Below, one piece after another: positions 16,536 to 25,030 of a DNA stretch of 36,053 nt (its first letter is position 1; every line of letters starts with the position of its first letter). The DNA is taken from contig MEPR01000076.1 of the NCBI GenBank assembly GCA_001769835.1, forward strand, positions 666-36,718, written 5' to 3'. This DNA comes from Bdellovibrionales bacterium GWB1_55_8. Lineage in GTDB: Bacteria; Bdellovibrionota; UBA1018. The position numbers and the translations under genes are program-made. Below the pieces are notes generated by a model. The model had not been told where the DNA came from, searched no databases, and worked only from the letters and a program-made list of their open reading frames with translations.

Positions 16536-17900
16536 TCATTCCTCGGTATAGGGTTTTACCAGGACCCGGTTCTCCGGTATCTTCGCAGCCTCAGCCAAGG
16601 GGGCCTTGAGATCTTTTGCGGTTCCGAGAACTGCGATCGCCAACTTGTCCGTATGCAGAAACTTCCGCAAAGCTGAATTCACATCCTCGAGAGATATCCT
16701 GCTGATTCGCCCGGCATACGACTTCATGAACCCTTCCGGCAAATCGAGAGTCTTTTCGAGGAGATCGTTTTCGACGCGTTTCGCCGGCGTGTCGTACATG
16801 AATCCAGCACCATTCATGAGACTGGTTCGCGCGAAATCGAATTCCTCCTGTTTAATGCCGTCGGCTTTCAGTTTTCCGATCAGTCCGAGGGTCAATTCGA
16901 GCGCCTCGGGCGAATTTTTAGAAGCGGGAAACAGGTGAACATGCCAGGAGCGGGGCTGAAGGCCTGCGCGGAAAGAGCTGGTTGCGCCATAACTCCACCC
17001 TCGTTTCACCCGGATTTCTTGCATCAAACGGGCGGAAAAAGATCGCCCGCCGAATGCATGGTTGCCAACGTAAAGCGGAAAGTAGAGGTCGTCTGTGAGG
17101 CGAATGCCGATTTGTCCAAGCAGGATCTGGGTTTGCGTCCGGTCGGGTTTGTCGATCAGCAGAAGCCTTCTGACGGCCGCGTTTTCCGGGGCGGCAACCA
17201 TGACTCGTTCCCGTTTCGCCTCAGCAGGGCGCGCTTGCGCAAGGCCCTCTGACCATTTCTGAAGCAAGTCCTCCTCGGCATCGCCCGTCCCGATCACGAG
17301 CAGCAGATTGTCCCGGACGATTTTATCGTAATGGGCCACGAGATCGTCGCGCGTCAGAGACCCGACTTCGCGAATGGTTCCGACGATCGGTCGGCCATAA
17401 GGATGATCCTGAAACAGGAAACGCGTAAACTGCCTCACGGCCAGACTGGCGTCATTTCCGAGTTCGGCCAGGATCTGCGAAGAGATCTCCGATTTCAGTT
17501 TTCTGACCTCCGTGTCGGGGAATGTGGGTTGTGTGAGGACCTCGGAAACAAGAGCCAGAAAGGGCTCCAGCTGGGATGCCAGAACAGCGCCTCGCAGGAT
17601 CATCGCTTCAGCGCGGGTCTCGACGGCGAGTTCAGCGCCCATCTGGTCGATCGCGAGGTCCAGTTGTTCCTTGCTGCGGGCCTTGGTTCCGCGCAAAAGC
17701 ATCTCGCCCATGAAATTTGTGAGACCGGTTTTCTGATCAGGATCCGTCACGGACCCGGCCCGGATCGCGACGTTCAGGTAAACAAGTGCGAGGCGGGGAT
17801 CTCTCTCAAAGCTGACATCCATCGCGAGTGAGGCTGATGGAAGCAGGTTCAGGGAAAGGAAAATGGTTGTGACAAGGACTGCGACTTTTGTTGATTTCAT
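16536..17900 (-). CDS. M16 peptidase-like protein lacking the zinc motif
   Basis: The 454-residue product has a signal peptide (MKSTKVAVLVTTIFLSLNLL... SLA) and the two-domain M16 fold. The segment where an active enzyme has HxxEH reads GLTNFMGEMLLRGT, so both zinc histidines are missing. The second-half R/Y motif is present (RVKRGWSYGATSSFRAG), which in processing-peptidase pairs shapes substrate binding by the non-catalytic subunit. It overlaps the active M16 gene by 4 nt, so the two probably form a periplasmic heterodimer. The loss of the motif agrees with known alpha/beta-type pairs and is not a sign of a pseudogene. Confidence 0.9.
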   Translation of the reverse strand: MKSTKVAVLVTTIFLSLNLLPSASLAMDVSFERDPRLALVYLNVAIRAGSVTDPDQKTGLTNFMGEMLLRGTKARSKEQLDLAIDQMGAELAVETRAEAMILRGAVLASQLEPFLALVSEVLTQPTFPDTEVRKLKSEISSQILAELGNDASLAVRQFTRFLFQDHPYGRPIVGTIREVGSLTRDDLVAHYDKIVRDNLLLVIGTGDAEEDLLQKWSEGLAQARPAEAKRERVMVAAPENAAVRRLLLIDKPDRTQTQILLGQIGIRLTDDLYFPLYVGNHAFGGRSFSARLMQEIRVKRGWSYGATSSFRAGLQPRSWHVHLFPASKNSPEALELTLGLIGKLKADGIKQEEFDFARTSLMNGAGFMYDTPAKRVENDLLEKTLDLPEGFMKSYAGRISRISLEDVNSALRKFLHTDKLAIAVLGTAKDLKAPLAEAAKIPENRVLVKPYTEE

Positions 17901-19273
17901 GACTGTCTCCGCTTCAGGCCGACGACGACACTTCGGGTTCTTGCATTCAGATATCGCTTTGCGGCCGCCTGCACCTGTGCCGGCGTGACCGCAAGGGTGC
18001 GATCGCGCAGTTTCAGTCCAGCCCTGAAGTCCCCCGCGATCGCTTCATAATGTCCCAAAAAGCGGGTTCTTCCGGAATTTGAACCGAGGCTTGCGAGAAA
18101 GCTGAACTGAATCTTGTTCTTCGCGGTTTCAAGTTCCTGATCGCGCACACCTTCGTGCGCGATCCTCTCGATTTCTCCCAGTACCACCGTCTCGGCCTGT
18201 GCCGCCCGCATTTTGTCCTGCATCGTCACTGAGACGAGAAACAGGCTCGGATCCTTGTTTTCCATGGCCCAGGTGTTCACTGAGGCCGCGATGCCGGTGT
18301 CGACCAGGGTGCGGTTGAGGCGGCTGCTCTTCCCGCCGGCCAGAATAGTTGAAAGGACCTCAAGAGGGGCGAAGTCCTCGTGCGTGACTTCCGGAATATG
18401 GAATCCCATGAGCAGCATTTCCACCTGGATATTCAGGTTCATCAGCTTTCTTCGTGGAGTCAATTGAGGAGGTTCGCGCTCGATTTGCCTCAGTGCCACG
18501 GGCTGTGGGGGGATCGAGCCATAGTGTTTCTCAAGGACCGCCCGCAGGGTTTCCGAATTCAGATCTCCGGAAACAATAATCGTCGCGTGGTTCGGACTGT
18601 AAAAGGACCGATAAAACTCCAATGCGTCGGCGGCAGACATGGCTTCGAGATCTTTTTGATAACCGATTACCGGCCAGCGATAAGGATGTTTCCGGTAGGC
18701 GAGCTCAAAGAGTTCCTGAAACATCAGGCCTGAGGGGTTGTTCTCGTTGCGGAAGCGGCGTTCGTTCTGGACCACTTCTGTTTCCGTCTTGAAGGCTTTT
18801 TCATCGACAATCAGGTTCACCATGCGATCGGCCTCCAATTTCGCGATCAGATCGAGACTCGCCTTGGGGAGTTCCTGAACATAGGCCGTGTAGTCGTGAC
18901 TCGTGAACGCGTTCTCTCCTTCTGCTCCGGCGCTTTCCAGGATTCGGTCAAACTCCCCATCCTTCAGTGACTTTGTCTGCTTGAACATCATGTGCTCGAA
19001 GAGATGAGCGAGACCGGTCCGCCCCGGTTGTTCATCGCGCGATCCCACGCGGAACCAGGTCTGGTACGCAAACGTGGGAGAAGTCGTATCGGGGACGAGC
19101 AACACCCTCAATCCATTGCCCAGCGTGAATGTTTGTACCTCGAATGCACCTGCCAAAAGTTCGCTCTTCGTATCGTGATCGACCTTTCGCGGAGCCTTGC
19201 CTGAGCAGGCGGCTAGGGGCGCGGACAAGGTGACGAGGACGAGGATTGCCGACAGTTTTTTGGAAACGTTCAT
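17897..19273 (-). CDS. M16 zinc peptidase, lipoprotein
   Basis: The 458-residue product begins with a lipoprotein signal (LVLVTLSAPLAAC, C23), so the enzyme is probably tethered to a membrane in the periplasm. The active-site motif is HLFEH at 90-94, in GLAHLFEHMMFKQT, and the downstream glutamate is probably E171 in TEVVQNERR. The C-terminal M16 half follows, with GGKSSRLNRTLVDTGIA. It degrades or processes peptides. It is the first gene of the pair with the inactive subunit, and its start is 62 nt from ftsQ on the other strand, so promoters for both may lie in that small gap. Confidence 0.93.
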   Translation of the reverse strand: MNVSKKLSAILVLVTLSAPLAACSGKAPRKVDHDTKSELLAGAFEVQTFTLGNGLRVLLVPDTTSPTFAYQTWFRVGSRDEQPGRTGLAHLFEHMMFKQTKSLKDGEFDRILESAGAEGENAFTSHDYTAYVQELPKASLDLIAKLEADRMVNLIVDEKAFKTETEVVQNERRFRNENNPSGLMFQELFELAYRKHPYRWPVIGYQKDLEAMSAADALEFYRSFYSPNHATIIVSGDLNSETLRAVLEKHYGSIPPQPVALRQIEREPPQLTPRRKLMNLNIQVEMLLMGFHIPEVTHEDFAPLEVLSTILAGGKSSRLNRTLVDTGIAASVNTWAMENKDPSLFLVSVTMQDKMRAAQAETVVLGEIERIAHEGVRDQELETAKNKIQFSFLASLGSNSGRTRFLGHYEAIAGDFRAGLKLRDRTLAVTPAQVQAAAKRYLNARTRSVVVGLKRRQS

Positions 19274-19335
19274 GGGAGGGAAGCTAGCATGGACCGCACG
19301 GGTAGTGGTAGCATGCCGGGTAGGAGCGGGCAGTC

Positions 19336-20091
19336 ATGAGAGGGTTTCGGCGTTTTCTCATTGTGTTCATGTCGGTGTCGGCATTCATTGCCGTGGGTGC
19401 GGCGGTTTTTCTCACCACGCGATCGCCTCTTTTCGTGATTCAGGCAGTCGAGTTGGCTGAACAGCCGGACGAAGCGCCGGTTGACGCGCAGACGATCCTC
19501 CGTCTGGCGGCCGTACCGACTGGGAAAATAAGTTTGTTTGAGCTGGATCTTTTCGAGGTCGAACGACGCATTCTGGCGAATCCGTGGGTCGAGGAAGTTT
19601 ATCTTCAGAAACGCTTTCCTCAGACTCTTTCAATCGCCGTCAGGTATCGCGAACCAGTAGCTCTCATTCAAACGAAAAAGCAGGGTTTGCGTTATGTGGA
19701 TGTCCGTGGCGGTGTTTTCGGCGCCGTCACCCTGATGTATCAGCCTGATCTTCCCCTTCTTTCCCATTTTGACTCTGCAGAGCAGCGAATTCCTGAGGCG
19801 ATTCAGTTGATTCGCGACTGGCAGAATTCGCCTGTGGGAAAAGATGCTGAGATTGCCTCAATTGTCTGGGATGGGGAAAAGGGGTTCCGGGCACTGACGA
19901 GTTATTTGTTGAGGGGTGGCAAGCATCGGGTGATGGTCGATTTGGGTATGGAGTCGGGATTGGTGCTCAAATCAAATCTGGAGCATTTGGCGCGGGTTTT
20001 ACGTTATTTGAGTCATCGGGGTATTGCGGCGCGTCAGGTCTGGGCTGATGCAGGAAAAAAAATAGTTGTCAAAACCGCTAGGGGTTCTTAA
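19336..20091 (+). CDS. ftsQ: Cell division protein FtsQ
   Basis: FtsQ is a bitopic membrane protein that links early and late divisome parts (FtsB/FtsL, FtsW/FtsI). The 251-residue product has a short basic cytoplasmic end, a membrane helix at about 6-27 (FLIVFMSVSAFIAVGAAVF), and a POTRA domain at about 32-105 (LFVIQAVELAE, KISLFELDLFEVERRILANP, WVEEVYLQKRFPQTLSIAVR). The FtsQ beta domain follows (YREPVALIQTKKQGLRYVDV). GTAGGAG lies about 9 nt before ATG 19336. ftsA follows after 63 nt. The usual murC, murB and ddl genes are not upstream; an M16 peptidase gene is there instead. Confidence 0.93.
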   Translation: MRGFRRFLIVFMSVSAFIAVGAAVFLTTRSPLFVIQAVELAEQPDEAPVDAQTILRLAAVPTGKISLFELDLFEVERRILANPWVEEVYLQKRFPQTLSIAVRYREPVALIQTKKQGLRYVDVRGGVFGAVTLMYQPDLPLLSHFDSAEQRIPEAIQLIRDWQNSPVGKDAEIASIVWDGEKGFRALTSYLLRGGKHRVMVDLGMESGLVLKSNLEHLARVLRYLSHRGIAARQVWADAGKKIVVKTARGS

Positions 20092-20154
20092 GATTTTTCT
20101 GCAGCTCGGTATTTTTTGCCGGCTGGTCGCAGTCCCATGGGAGGGATTCGTCGT

Positions 20155-21390
20155 ATGTCCAAAAAGGACTTTGTTGTCGGTCTCGATATCGGAACCACGA
20201 AAATTTGCTGCATCGTCGGTGAGGTGAGCGAGGGCGGACCTCAACCGGTGATTGATATCGTCGGAATTGGTACGGCGCCATCCAGCGGCCTGCGAAAAGG
20301 CGTGGTCATCAATATCGATTCCACGGTTGAGAGCATCACCAAAGCCGTTGAAGAAGCCGAACTGATGGCTGGTATGGAGATCTCGACTGTCTACACGGGC
20401 ATCGCGGGCGGCCACATCAAGTCCTTTAATTCGACCGGCATCGTTGCGGTCAAGGACAAGGAAATCACTGAGAGTGATGTCCAGCGGGTGATCGACGCTG
20501 CGAAGGCCGTGGCGATCCCGCTCGACCGTGAAGTGATTCACATCATTCCACAGGAATACATGATTAATGGCCAGGACGGCATTCGCGATCCAATCGGAAT
20601 GAGCGGCCTGCGTCTGGAATCAAAAGTTCATATCGTGACCGGCGCTGTCTCTTCCGCGCAGAACATCATCAAATGCGCGAACAAGGCGGGCCTCAACGTT
20701 GCTGAGATCTGTCTTGAGCCGATTGCATCAAGTGAGGCCGTTCTCTCGCAGGATGAAAAGGAGCTTGGCGTCGCGCTGGTTGATATCGGCGGAGGCACGA
20801 GCGACATCGCTATCTTCAAGGATGGCGCCATTGTTTACACCGGCGTGCTCGCCATTGGTGGCAATCACGTGACGAATGATATCGCGGTTGGACTTCGCAC
20901 TCCTCAGAACGAAGCGGAGAAGGTTAAGATCCGCCATGGCTGCGCGATGTCTTCCATGGTGAAGCCCGATGAAACCATCGAAGTGCCCGGTGTTGGCGGG
21001 CGCAAACCCCGCGTGGTTTCACGCCGGCTGCTGACCGATATCATCGAGCCTCGGGTCGAAGAGATGTTCTCGCTGATTCAGCGGGAGATTCAGAAATCGG
21101 GCTACATGGATGTGCTTTCCGGCGGAATTGTCATCACCGGCGGTGCAACCTTGCTTGAGGGAATGCCTGAACTGGCCGAGTTCATTTTTGAAATGCCGGT
21201 CAAACGCGGTGTTCCCCAGAATATTGGCGGCCTCAGGGATGTCGTGAATTCCCCGAAGTTCGCCACGGCTGTTGGTCTGTTGAAGTACGGAGCGCGGAAT
21301 CTGCAGCGAAGCAAATTCCCGATTCGGGACAAGAATATTTACGACAAAGTCCGCGGATCCATGCGTAGCTGGATCAAGGACCTGTTCTGA
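20155..21390 (+). CDS. ftsA: Cell division protein FtsA
   Basis: FtsA is an actin-like ATPase that tethers FtsZ filaments to the inner membrane. The 411-residue product shows the actin-fold nucleotide motifs: VVGLDIGTTKICCIVGE at the N-terminus, ALVDIGGGTSDIAIF in the centre, and IVITGGATLLEGMPELAE near the end. The SHS2 (1C) region contains GLRKGVVINIDSTVESI. The last residues (YDKVRGSMRSWIKDLF) form the expected amphipathic membrane-targeting helix. ATG 20155 has GGGAGGG about 9 nt upstream; the in-frame extension to 20116 has no such signal. It follows ftsQ in the usual order and precedes ftsZ by 104 nt. Confidence 0.97.
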   Translation: MSKKDFVVGLDIGTTKICCIVGEVSEGGPQPVIDIVGIGTAPSSGLRKGVVINIDSTVESITKAVEEAELMAGMEISTVYTGIAGGHIKSFNSTGIVAVKDKEITESDVQRVIDAAKAVAIPLDREVIHIIPQEYMINGQDGIRDPIGMSGLRLESKVHIVTGAVSSAQNIIKCANKAGLNVAEICLEPIASSEAVLSQDEKELGVALVDIGGGTSDIAIFKDGAIVYTGVLAIGGNHVTNDIAVGLRTPQNEAEKVKIRHGCAMSSMVKPDETIEVPGVGGRKPRVVSRRLLTDIIEPRVEEMFSLIQREIQKSGYMDVLSGGIVITGGATLLEGMPELAEFIFEMPVKRGVPQNIGGLRDVVNSPKFATAVGLLKYGARNLQRSKFPIRDKNIYDKVRGSMRSWIKDLF

Positions 21391-21409
21391 TTTAGGTAAC
21401 GAGGGGGCG

Positions 21410-21502
21410 ATGCCTTCGGGAGACCGGGGCGTCAAAAACGGATTCAGGATGGCTGAGAGGCGTACCTGGGTCGAAGAAGAGGATCTTCTTTATTATGTTT
21501 GA
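21410..21502 (+). CDS. Possible 30-codon ORF coupled to ftsZ
   Basis: Between ftsA and ftsZ, ATG 21410 follows GAGGGGG by 2 nt and opens a 30-residue frame beginning [11 protein letters not shown] and ending [10 protein letters not shown]. Its TGA (21500-21502) lies inside the ftsZ start region, overlapping ftsZ by 8 nt. ftsZ itself has only AGAGG far (about 12 nt) from its ATG, so translation of this frame could feed ribosomes to ftsZ. It may equally be a chance frame; the peptide has no recognised similarity and its tail is highly charged. Confidence 0.3.
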   Translation: MPSGDRGVKNGFRMAERRTWVEEEDLLYYV

Positions 21503-22940
21503 AATCGATCAGATCGCGAGTCATGGAGCAAAGATCAAGGTAGTGGGCGTGGGTGGCAGCGGTTGCAATGCCGTGAACACCATGATCCGGATGGGTCTCG
21601 AGGGAGTCGAGTTCATCACTGCCAACACAGACAGGCAGGCGCTGGACGCGTCACTTGCGTCGGTGAAAATTGCCATCGGCCAGGAGCTCACCAAGGGATT
21701 GGGAGCCGGCGCGAATCCTGAAATCGGAAGAAAAGCCGCTCTCGAGGATTATCCCAGGATCTCCGAGATTCTGAGTGGCGCGGACATGGTCTTCATTACT
21801 GCAGGCATGGGAGGCGGCACCGGAACCGGCGCAGCACCTGTCTTCGCGAAAATCGCGAAAGAGATCGGCGCTCTGACAGTAGGTGTTGTCACGAAGCCCT
21901 TCATGTTCGAAGGCAAGAAACGCATGAAGCACGCCCAGGGCGGCATCGCTTTGCTGCGCGAACATGTTGATTCGCTCATCATGATCCCGAACCAGAGGCT
22001 GCTTGCCATTTCCGGCGCGACTCTTTCAATGGTGGATGCTTTCAAAAAGGCCGATGAGGTGCTCCTGAATGCCGTTCAGGGTATTTCTGATCTCATCAAC
22101 CATACCGGCCTCATCAACAGTGACTTTGCCGACGTTCGCACCATCATGCAGAACAAAGGCCTCGCTCTCATGGGTATTGGTTATGGTCAAGGCGAGCATC
22201 GGGCGGTTGAAGCCGCGACGAACGCCATTTCGAGCCCGCTGCTCGAAGACATCTCGATTGATGGCGCCACCGGCATCATCATTAACATCACAGGCGGATC
22301 GAACCTCAAAATCCATGAGGTCAATGAGGCCACGACGCTCATCATGGAAGCCGCTCATGAGGATGCTGAAATCATCTTCGGTACGGTCATTGATGAGTCC
22401 CTTAAGGATTCTGTCAAGGTCACGGTCATTGCCACCGGCCTTGGGGGAGCGAATGCGCATCTCGGCATTCCGAACCTGATTCAAGCCTCGGTTCCAAATG
22501 TCGTCACCGCGCAGCAGGCTCCGGTCACCGTAAGCGCAGTTGCACAGGCTTCGGTTTCCGAACCCGTTCAGGTGGCGCCTGCCCTGAATCCGGCTCCGGC
22601 AGTCATGGTAACTCCGGTTCTTGAACCACGTCCGACTCCGGTCGATACGGCACCTTTGATACCCCCCAAGCCGAATGCCGCGATGATGGCGGCCACGGCT
22701 TATCAGGCGGTGGCGCAGTCGGCAGCGGAGCAGGAATTTGATCGTCTTGATGACGAGGCCAGCGGGCCTTCTGCAAACTCCGTTTCCGGTGCTGTCGTAG
22801 CTGAAACCGCAGGCATCGCCAGCGGGGGCGAGCTTGCCAGGGCGCGGGCCATTGCTCAGCGTCTTGGAATCACCAATCTCACCGATGATGAATATGACAT
22901 TCCGACGTACATGCGTCGGCAGCAGGAGCACGAAGTTTAA
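21495..22940 (+). CDS. ftsZ: Cell division protein FtsZ
   Basis: FtsZ is the tubulin-like GTPase that forms the division ring. The 481-residue product has the N-terminal nucleotide fold ([19 protein letters not shown]), the tubulin signature [10 protein letters not shown], the T7-loop region (NADF-type, here [13 protein letters not shown]), and the C-terminal subdomain to about residue 320. An Ala/Pro/Val-rich linker of about 130 residues follows, longer than in Escherichia coli. The conserved C-terminal peptide [12 protein letters not shown] binds FtsA and other partners. No degeneration was seen. A strong terminator lies just after the gene, so it ends the ftsQAZ transcript. Confidence 0.98.
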   Translation: MFEIDQIASHGAKIKVVGVGGSGCNAVNTMIRMGLEGVEFITANTDRQALDASLASVKIAIGQELTKGLGAGANPEIGRKAALEDYPRISEILSGADMVFITAGMGGGTGTGAAPVFAKIAKEIGALTVGVVTKPFMFEGKKRMKHAQGGIALLREHVDSLIMIPNQRLLAISGATLSMVDAFKKADEVLLNAVQGISDLINHTGLINSDFADVRTIMQNKGLALMGIGYGQGEHRAVEAATNAISSPLLEDISIDGATGIIINITGGSNLKIHEVNEATTLIMEAAHEDAEIIFGTVIDESLKDSVKVTVIATGLGGANAHLGIPNLIQASVPNVVTAQQAPVTVSAVAQASVSEPVQVAPALNPAPAVMVTPVLEPRPTPVDTAPLIPPKPNAAMMAATAYQAVAQSAAEQEFDRLDDEASGPSANSVSGAVVAETAGIASGGELARARAIAQRLGITNLTDDEYDIPTYMRRQQEHEV

Positions 22941-23258
22941 GCGAACTTGCTGAGTGAAGCGAACAGGGGCTCCGGATTCTTCCGGGGCCCTTTTTTGTTT
23001 TTGAGGCTTGAAAAGGCTGTTGATTACGAAGTTTAGGAACTGCCAATGAAGCGTCTTAGGTGACCTTTGAGGAGGCGCGCTAGACTTTAGTCGAACACTC
23101 CTAAAAAACAAGTAGTTCCAGAAAAAAGAAAGCGCCGTGTCAAATTTGCAAAAGGCCGTTTGGTCTATAAACTGCTACGAACAGCAGACATGTTTTGTGT
23201 GGCGTTTCTGCTGAGTATTTTAGCTTTAAGTGAAATGAACTAGGGGGGAATAGAATCC
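22941..23258. other. Gap between ftsZ and the subtilase gene
   Basis: This 318-nt stretch holds the ftsZ terminator (22965-22999) and then AT-richer sequence. TTGCAA (23146) and TATAAA (23166) resemble promoter hexamers, but the 14-nt spacing is short. CTGCT/AGCAG forms a small hairpin near 23172-23187. A 17-codon hydrophobic frame at 23190-23243 ends 15 nt before the subtilase start and lacks a ribosome binding site. No conserved gene was seen. Confidence 0.5.
22965..22999 (+). terminator. Rho-independent terminator after ftsZ
   Basis: A GC-rich stem (GGGGCTCCGGA pairing with TCCGGGGCCC, one bulge) is followed by TTTTTTG and TTTTT. It lies 24 nt past the ftsZ stop codon and closes the ftsQ-ftsA-ftsZ unit. 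Confidence 0.88.
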
Positions 23259-24746
23259 ATGTCAAGAACCAGGAAGGTCCTACTCCTTGTTTCGGCGTTG
23301 CTTGCGGCGAATCTGGCTAACGCTGATTACAGGTCGGGCGAAGTAATTGTAAAGTACCGTGAAGGCGCTCTTCGGACGCGTACCACGATGAACGCGATTT
23401 ATGACAATGTGGGCGCCCGGAAAATCCGACGCTACGCAGGCCTGATGAAAGGCTTTGAGCACATCACTTTGCGTGATGGCATCAAGGTTCAGGATGCCAT
23501 TGCTGAATTGCAACGCAGCGGCATCGTCGAGTATGCGCAGCCGAACTATATGTTGTATGCGCTTCCGGTGATGAATCCCAGCGAAGGTGGCATCCCTTGC
23601 ATTCCGGGTTTTGAAATCCCCGGCTGCGAACCCGCTGATGGCGGCGGTGGTGGTGGCGGCGGGGAAGTTCCCTGCCTGATCCCCGGTCTTCCCTTTCCTC
23701 CAGGCTGTAAAGATGAAGGCGGCGGCGGCGGCAGTCCGTGGCCTCCCGGCGACCCTGGCGACGGAGATGGCGGCGGAACGCCCCCTCCTGGAAATCGCCC
23801 TGAGCTGAAACCAGCTCCTGCTGAAGTGAATCCTCCAGTTGCGGACCCGCAGCTTTCCAAGGCCTACGGTATCGAGAAAGTCGGCGCCATCGAAGCCTGG
23901 AAAAACTGGAAAGGTAGTAAGGATATGGTCGTTGCCGTGATCGACACGGGTGTCGATTACAATCACGAAGACCTCTCCTTTAATATGTGGCGCAACCCGA
24001 AACCGGGCGCGAAGAATGACGTAGTCGGCTACGACTTCGTTCATAACGACGGACTGCCTTATGACGACAACGAACATGGCACGCATTGCGCCGGTTCGAT
24101 TGGCGGCGTGGGTGGAAACGGTATCGGTGTTTCCGGCGTTTCGCAGCGTGTTTCAATTATGGCGCTTAAGTTCCTGTCCGGTCAGGGCAGCGGAACCTCT
24201 GCTGACGCTATCCGTGCCATCGACTATGCAATTGCCAACGGTGCCAAGGTGCTGAGCAATAGCTGGGGTGGTAAAGGTGACGACGAGAACAAGGCTCTGT
24301 ACGACTCGATCGAACGCGCCAAAAATGCCAACGTGCTCTTTATTGCGGCCGCCGGAAACGACGGTGCCGATAATGATAAGCCCGATCCTTCCTATCCGGC
24401 AGCTTTCGACAATGACAACCTCATTGCCGTCGCTGCTACCGACAAGAACGATAAAATGGCGTTCTTCTCGAACTACGGGAAGAAGACGACTCACGTAGCT
24501 GCGCCTGGCGCCAGTGTGTACAGTACTGTTCCTGGGAACAAGTACTCCTCGCTTTCTGGAACGTCGATGGCGTGTCCGCATGTTGCGGGTGCCGCCGCCC
24601 TTCTGTGGTCCAAGAATCCGACATGGAGCTACAAGAAGGTGAAGCAGGTCCTGATGAATACGGTTGATCAACTTCCATCGCTGGCCGGTAAAACGGTCAC
24701 TGGTGGCAGAATCAACGTGAATAAGGCACTGCAAACGACGGATTGA
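23259..24746 (+). CDS. Secreted subtilisin-like (S8) serine protease
   Basis: The 495-residue preproenzyme has a signal peptide (about 1-22, ending NLANA) and an inhibitor-I9-like propeptide (about 24-102, with GEVIVKYREGALRT and YAQPNYMLYA). A low-complexity Cys/Pro/Gly linker (103-200) and the S8 catalytic domain follow. The triad is D229 (VVAVIDTGVDYNHED), H273 (EHGTHCAGSIGG) and S436 (SGTSMACPHVAGAA); N367 (AAAGNDG) is the oxyanion residue. C277 and C439 lie next to the catalytic His and Ser motifs, as in proteinase K-like enzymes. The protein is complete and should be active outside the cytoplasm. AGGGGGGAA precedes the ATG. The gene stands alone between two strong terminators, so it is probably transcribed on its own. 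Confidence 0.95.
   Translation: MSRTRKVLLLVSALLAANLANADYRSGEVIVKYREGALRTRTTMNAIYDNVGARKIRRYAGLMKGFEHITLRDGIKVQDAIAELQRSGIVEYAQPNYMLYALPVMNPSEGGIPCIPGFEIPGCEPADGGGGGGGGEVPCLIPGLPFPPGCKDEGGGGGSPWPPGDPGDGDGGGTPPPGNRPELKPAPAEVNPPVADPQLSKAYGIEKVGAIEAWKNWKGSKDMVVAVIDTGVDYNHEDLSFNMWRNPKPGAKNDVVGYDFVHNDGLPYDDNEHGTHCAGSIGGVGGNGIGVSGVSQRVSIMALKFLSGQGSGTSADAIRAIDYAIANGAKVLSNSWGGKGDDENKALYDSIERAKNANVLFIAAAGNDGADNDKPDPSYPAAFDNDNLIAVAATDKNDKMAFFSNYGKKTTHVAAPGASVYSTVPGNKYSSLSGTSMACPHVAGAAALLWSKNPTWSYKKVKQVLMNTVDQLPSLAGKTVTGGRINVNKALQTTD
23595..23729 (+). repeat. Duplicated Cys-Pro-Gly linker module in the subtilase
   Basis: Residues 113-157 contain two similar modules: PCIPGFEIPGC (C114-C123) followed by EPAD and eight glycines, and PCLIPGLPFPPGC (C139-C150) followed by KDE and five glycines. 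A cysteine-free Pro/Gly/Asp stretch comes next. Each cysteine pair could form a small disulfide loop between propeptide and enzyme. Confidence 0.7.
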
Positions 24747-24794
24747 GTCGGTACGGGTGATTCACCCGTATCGGGCCAAGGATTCGGCTGAGCG

Positions 24795-24827
24795 ATGGGG
24801 GTTCCGAAAGGAACCCCCATTTTTTTT
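24795..24827 (+). terminator. Rho-independent terminator after the subtilase gene
   Basis: A perfect 11-bp stem (ATGGGGGTTCC, 24795-24805; GGAACCCCCAT, 24810-24820) with a GAAA tetraloop is followed by seven to eight T residues. It lies 48 nt past the stop codon. Confidence 0.95.
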
Positions 24828-24863
24828 GAGACGGTAACTCTGCCAGCATCGCTCTGACAAATT

Positions 24864-24903
24864 CAGGCGGAACGAGGCGATCCCTCAAACCTCGTTCCGC
24901 CTG
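24864..24903. repeat. 14-bp perfect inverted repeat
   Basis: CAGGCGGAACGAGG (24864-24877) and its exact reverse complement (24890-24903) surround a 12-nt loop. There is no T run on either side, only AATTT on the minus strand, so it is at best a weak terminator for the dksA-like gene that ends at 25031. Confidence 0.6.
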
Positions 24904-24982
24904 TGTGCACTCGTTGGCAACCCGTTTAGGTCTGTTCCATGGATTGCGGATCAAGCGCATTCTGTCGCTTCCTTGCGGACCT

Positions 24983-25004
24983 CGTCTCGCTTCCTTGCGA
25001 GACG
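24983..25004. repeat. Inverted repeat, with a second copy of its core
   Basis: CGTCTCGC (24983-24990) and GCGAGACG (24997-25004) flank TTCCTT. The inner dodecamer CGCTTCCTTGCG occurs once more just upstream (24966-24977), so two hairpins with the same loop stand in tandem 27 nt before the end of the dksA-like gene (minus strand). Confidence 0.5.
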
Positions 25005-25030
25005 GTTTCCCTCTCCCCCCCCACTAAAAA

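Noticed and set aside
21410-21480. Resemblance to a thiamine pyrophosphate riboswitch (GGGGC ... GGCTGAGAGG) before ftsZ
   Set aside because: Only the CTGAGA-like word fits; the other conserved THI-box segments and stems are missing, and ftsZ has no link to thiamine.
22026-23111. Long minus-strand open frame across ftsZ
   Set aside because: It mirrors the GC-rich codon pattern of ftsZ, has no ribosome binding site, and crosses the ftsZ terminator.
23190-23243. 17-codon hydrophobic peptide before the subtilase
   Set aside because: There is no ribosome binding site, and it is too short to separate from chance in AT-richer sequence.
23280-24086. Long minus-strand open frame inside the subtilase
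   Set aside because: It is a shadow of the glycine/alanine-rich coding strand, without family motifs.
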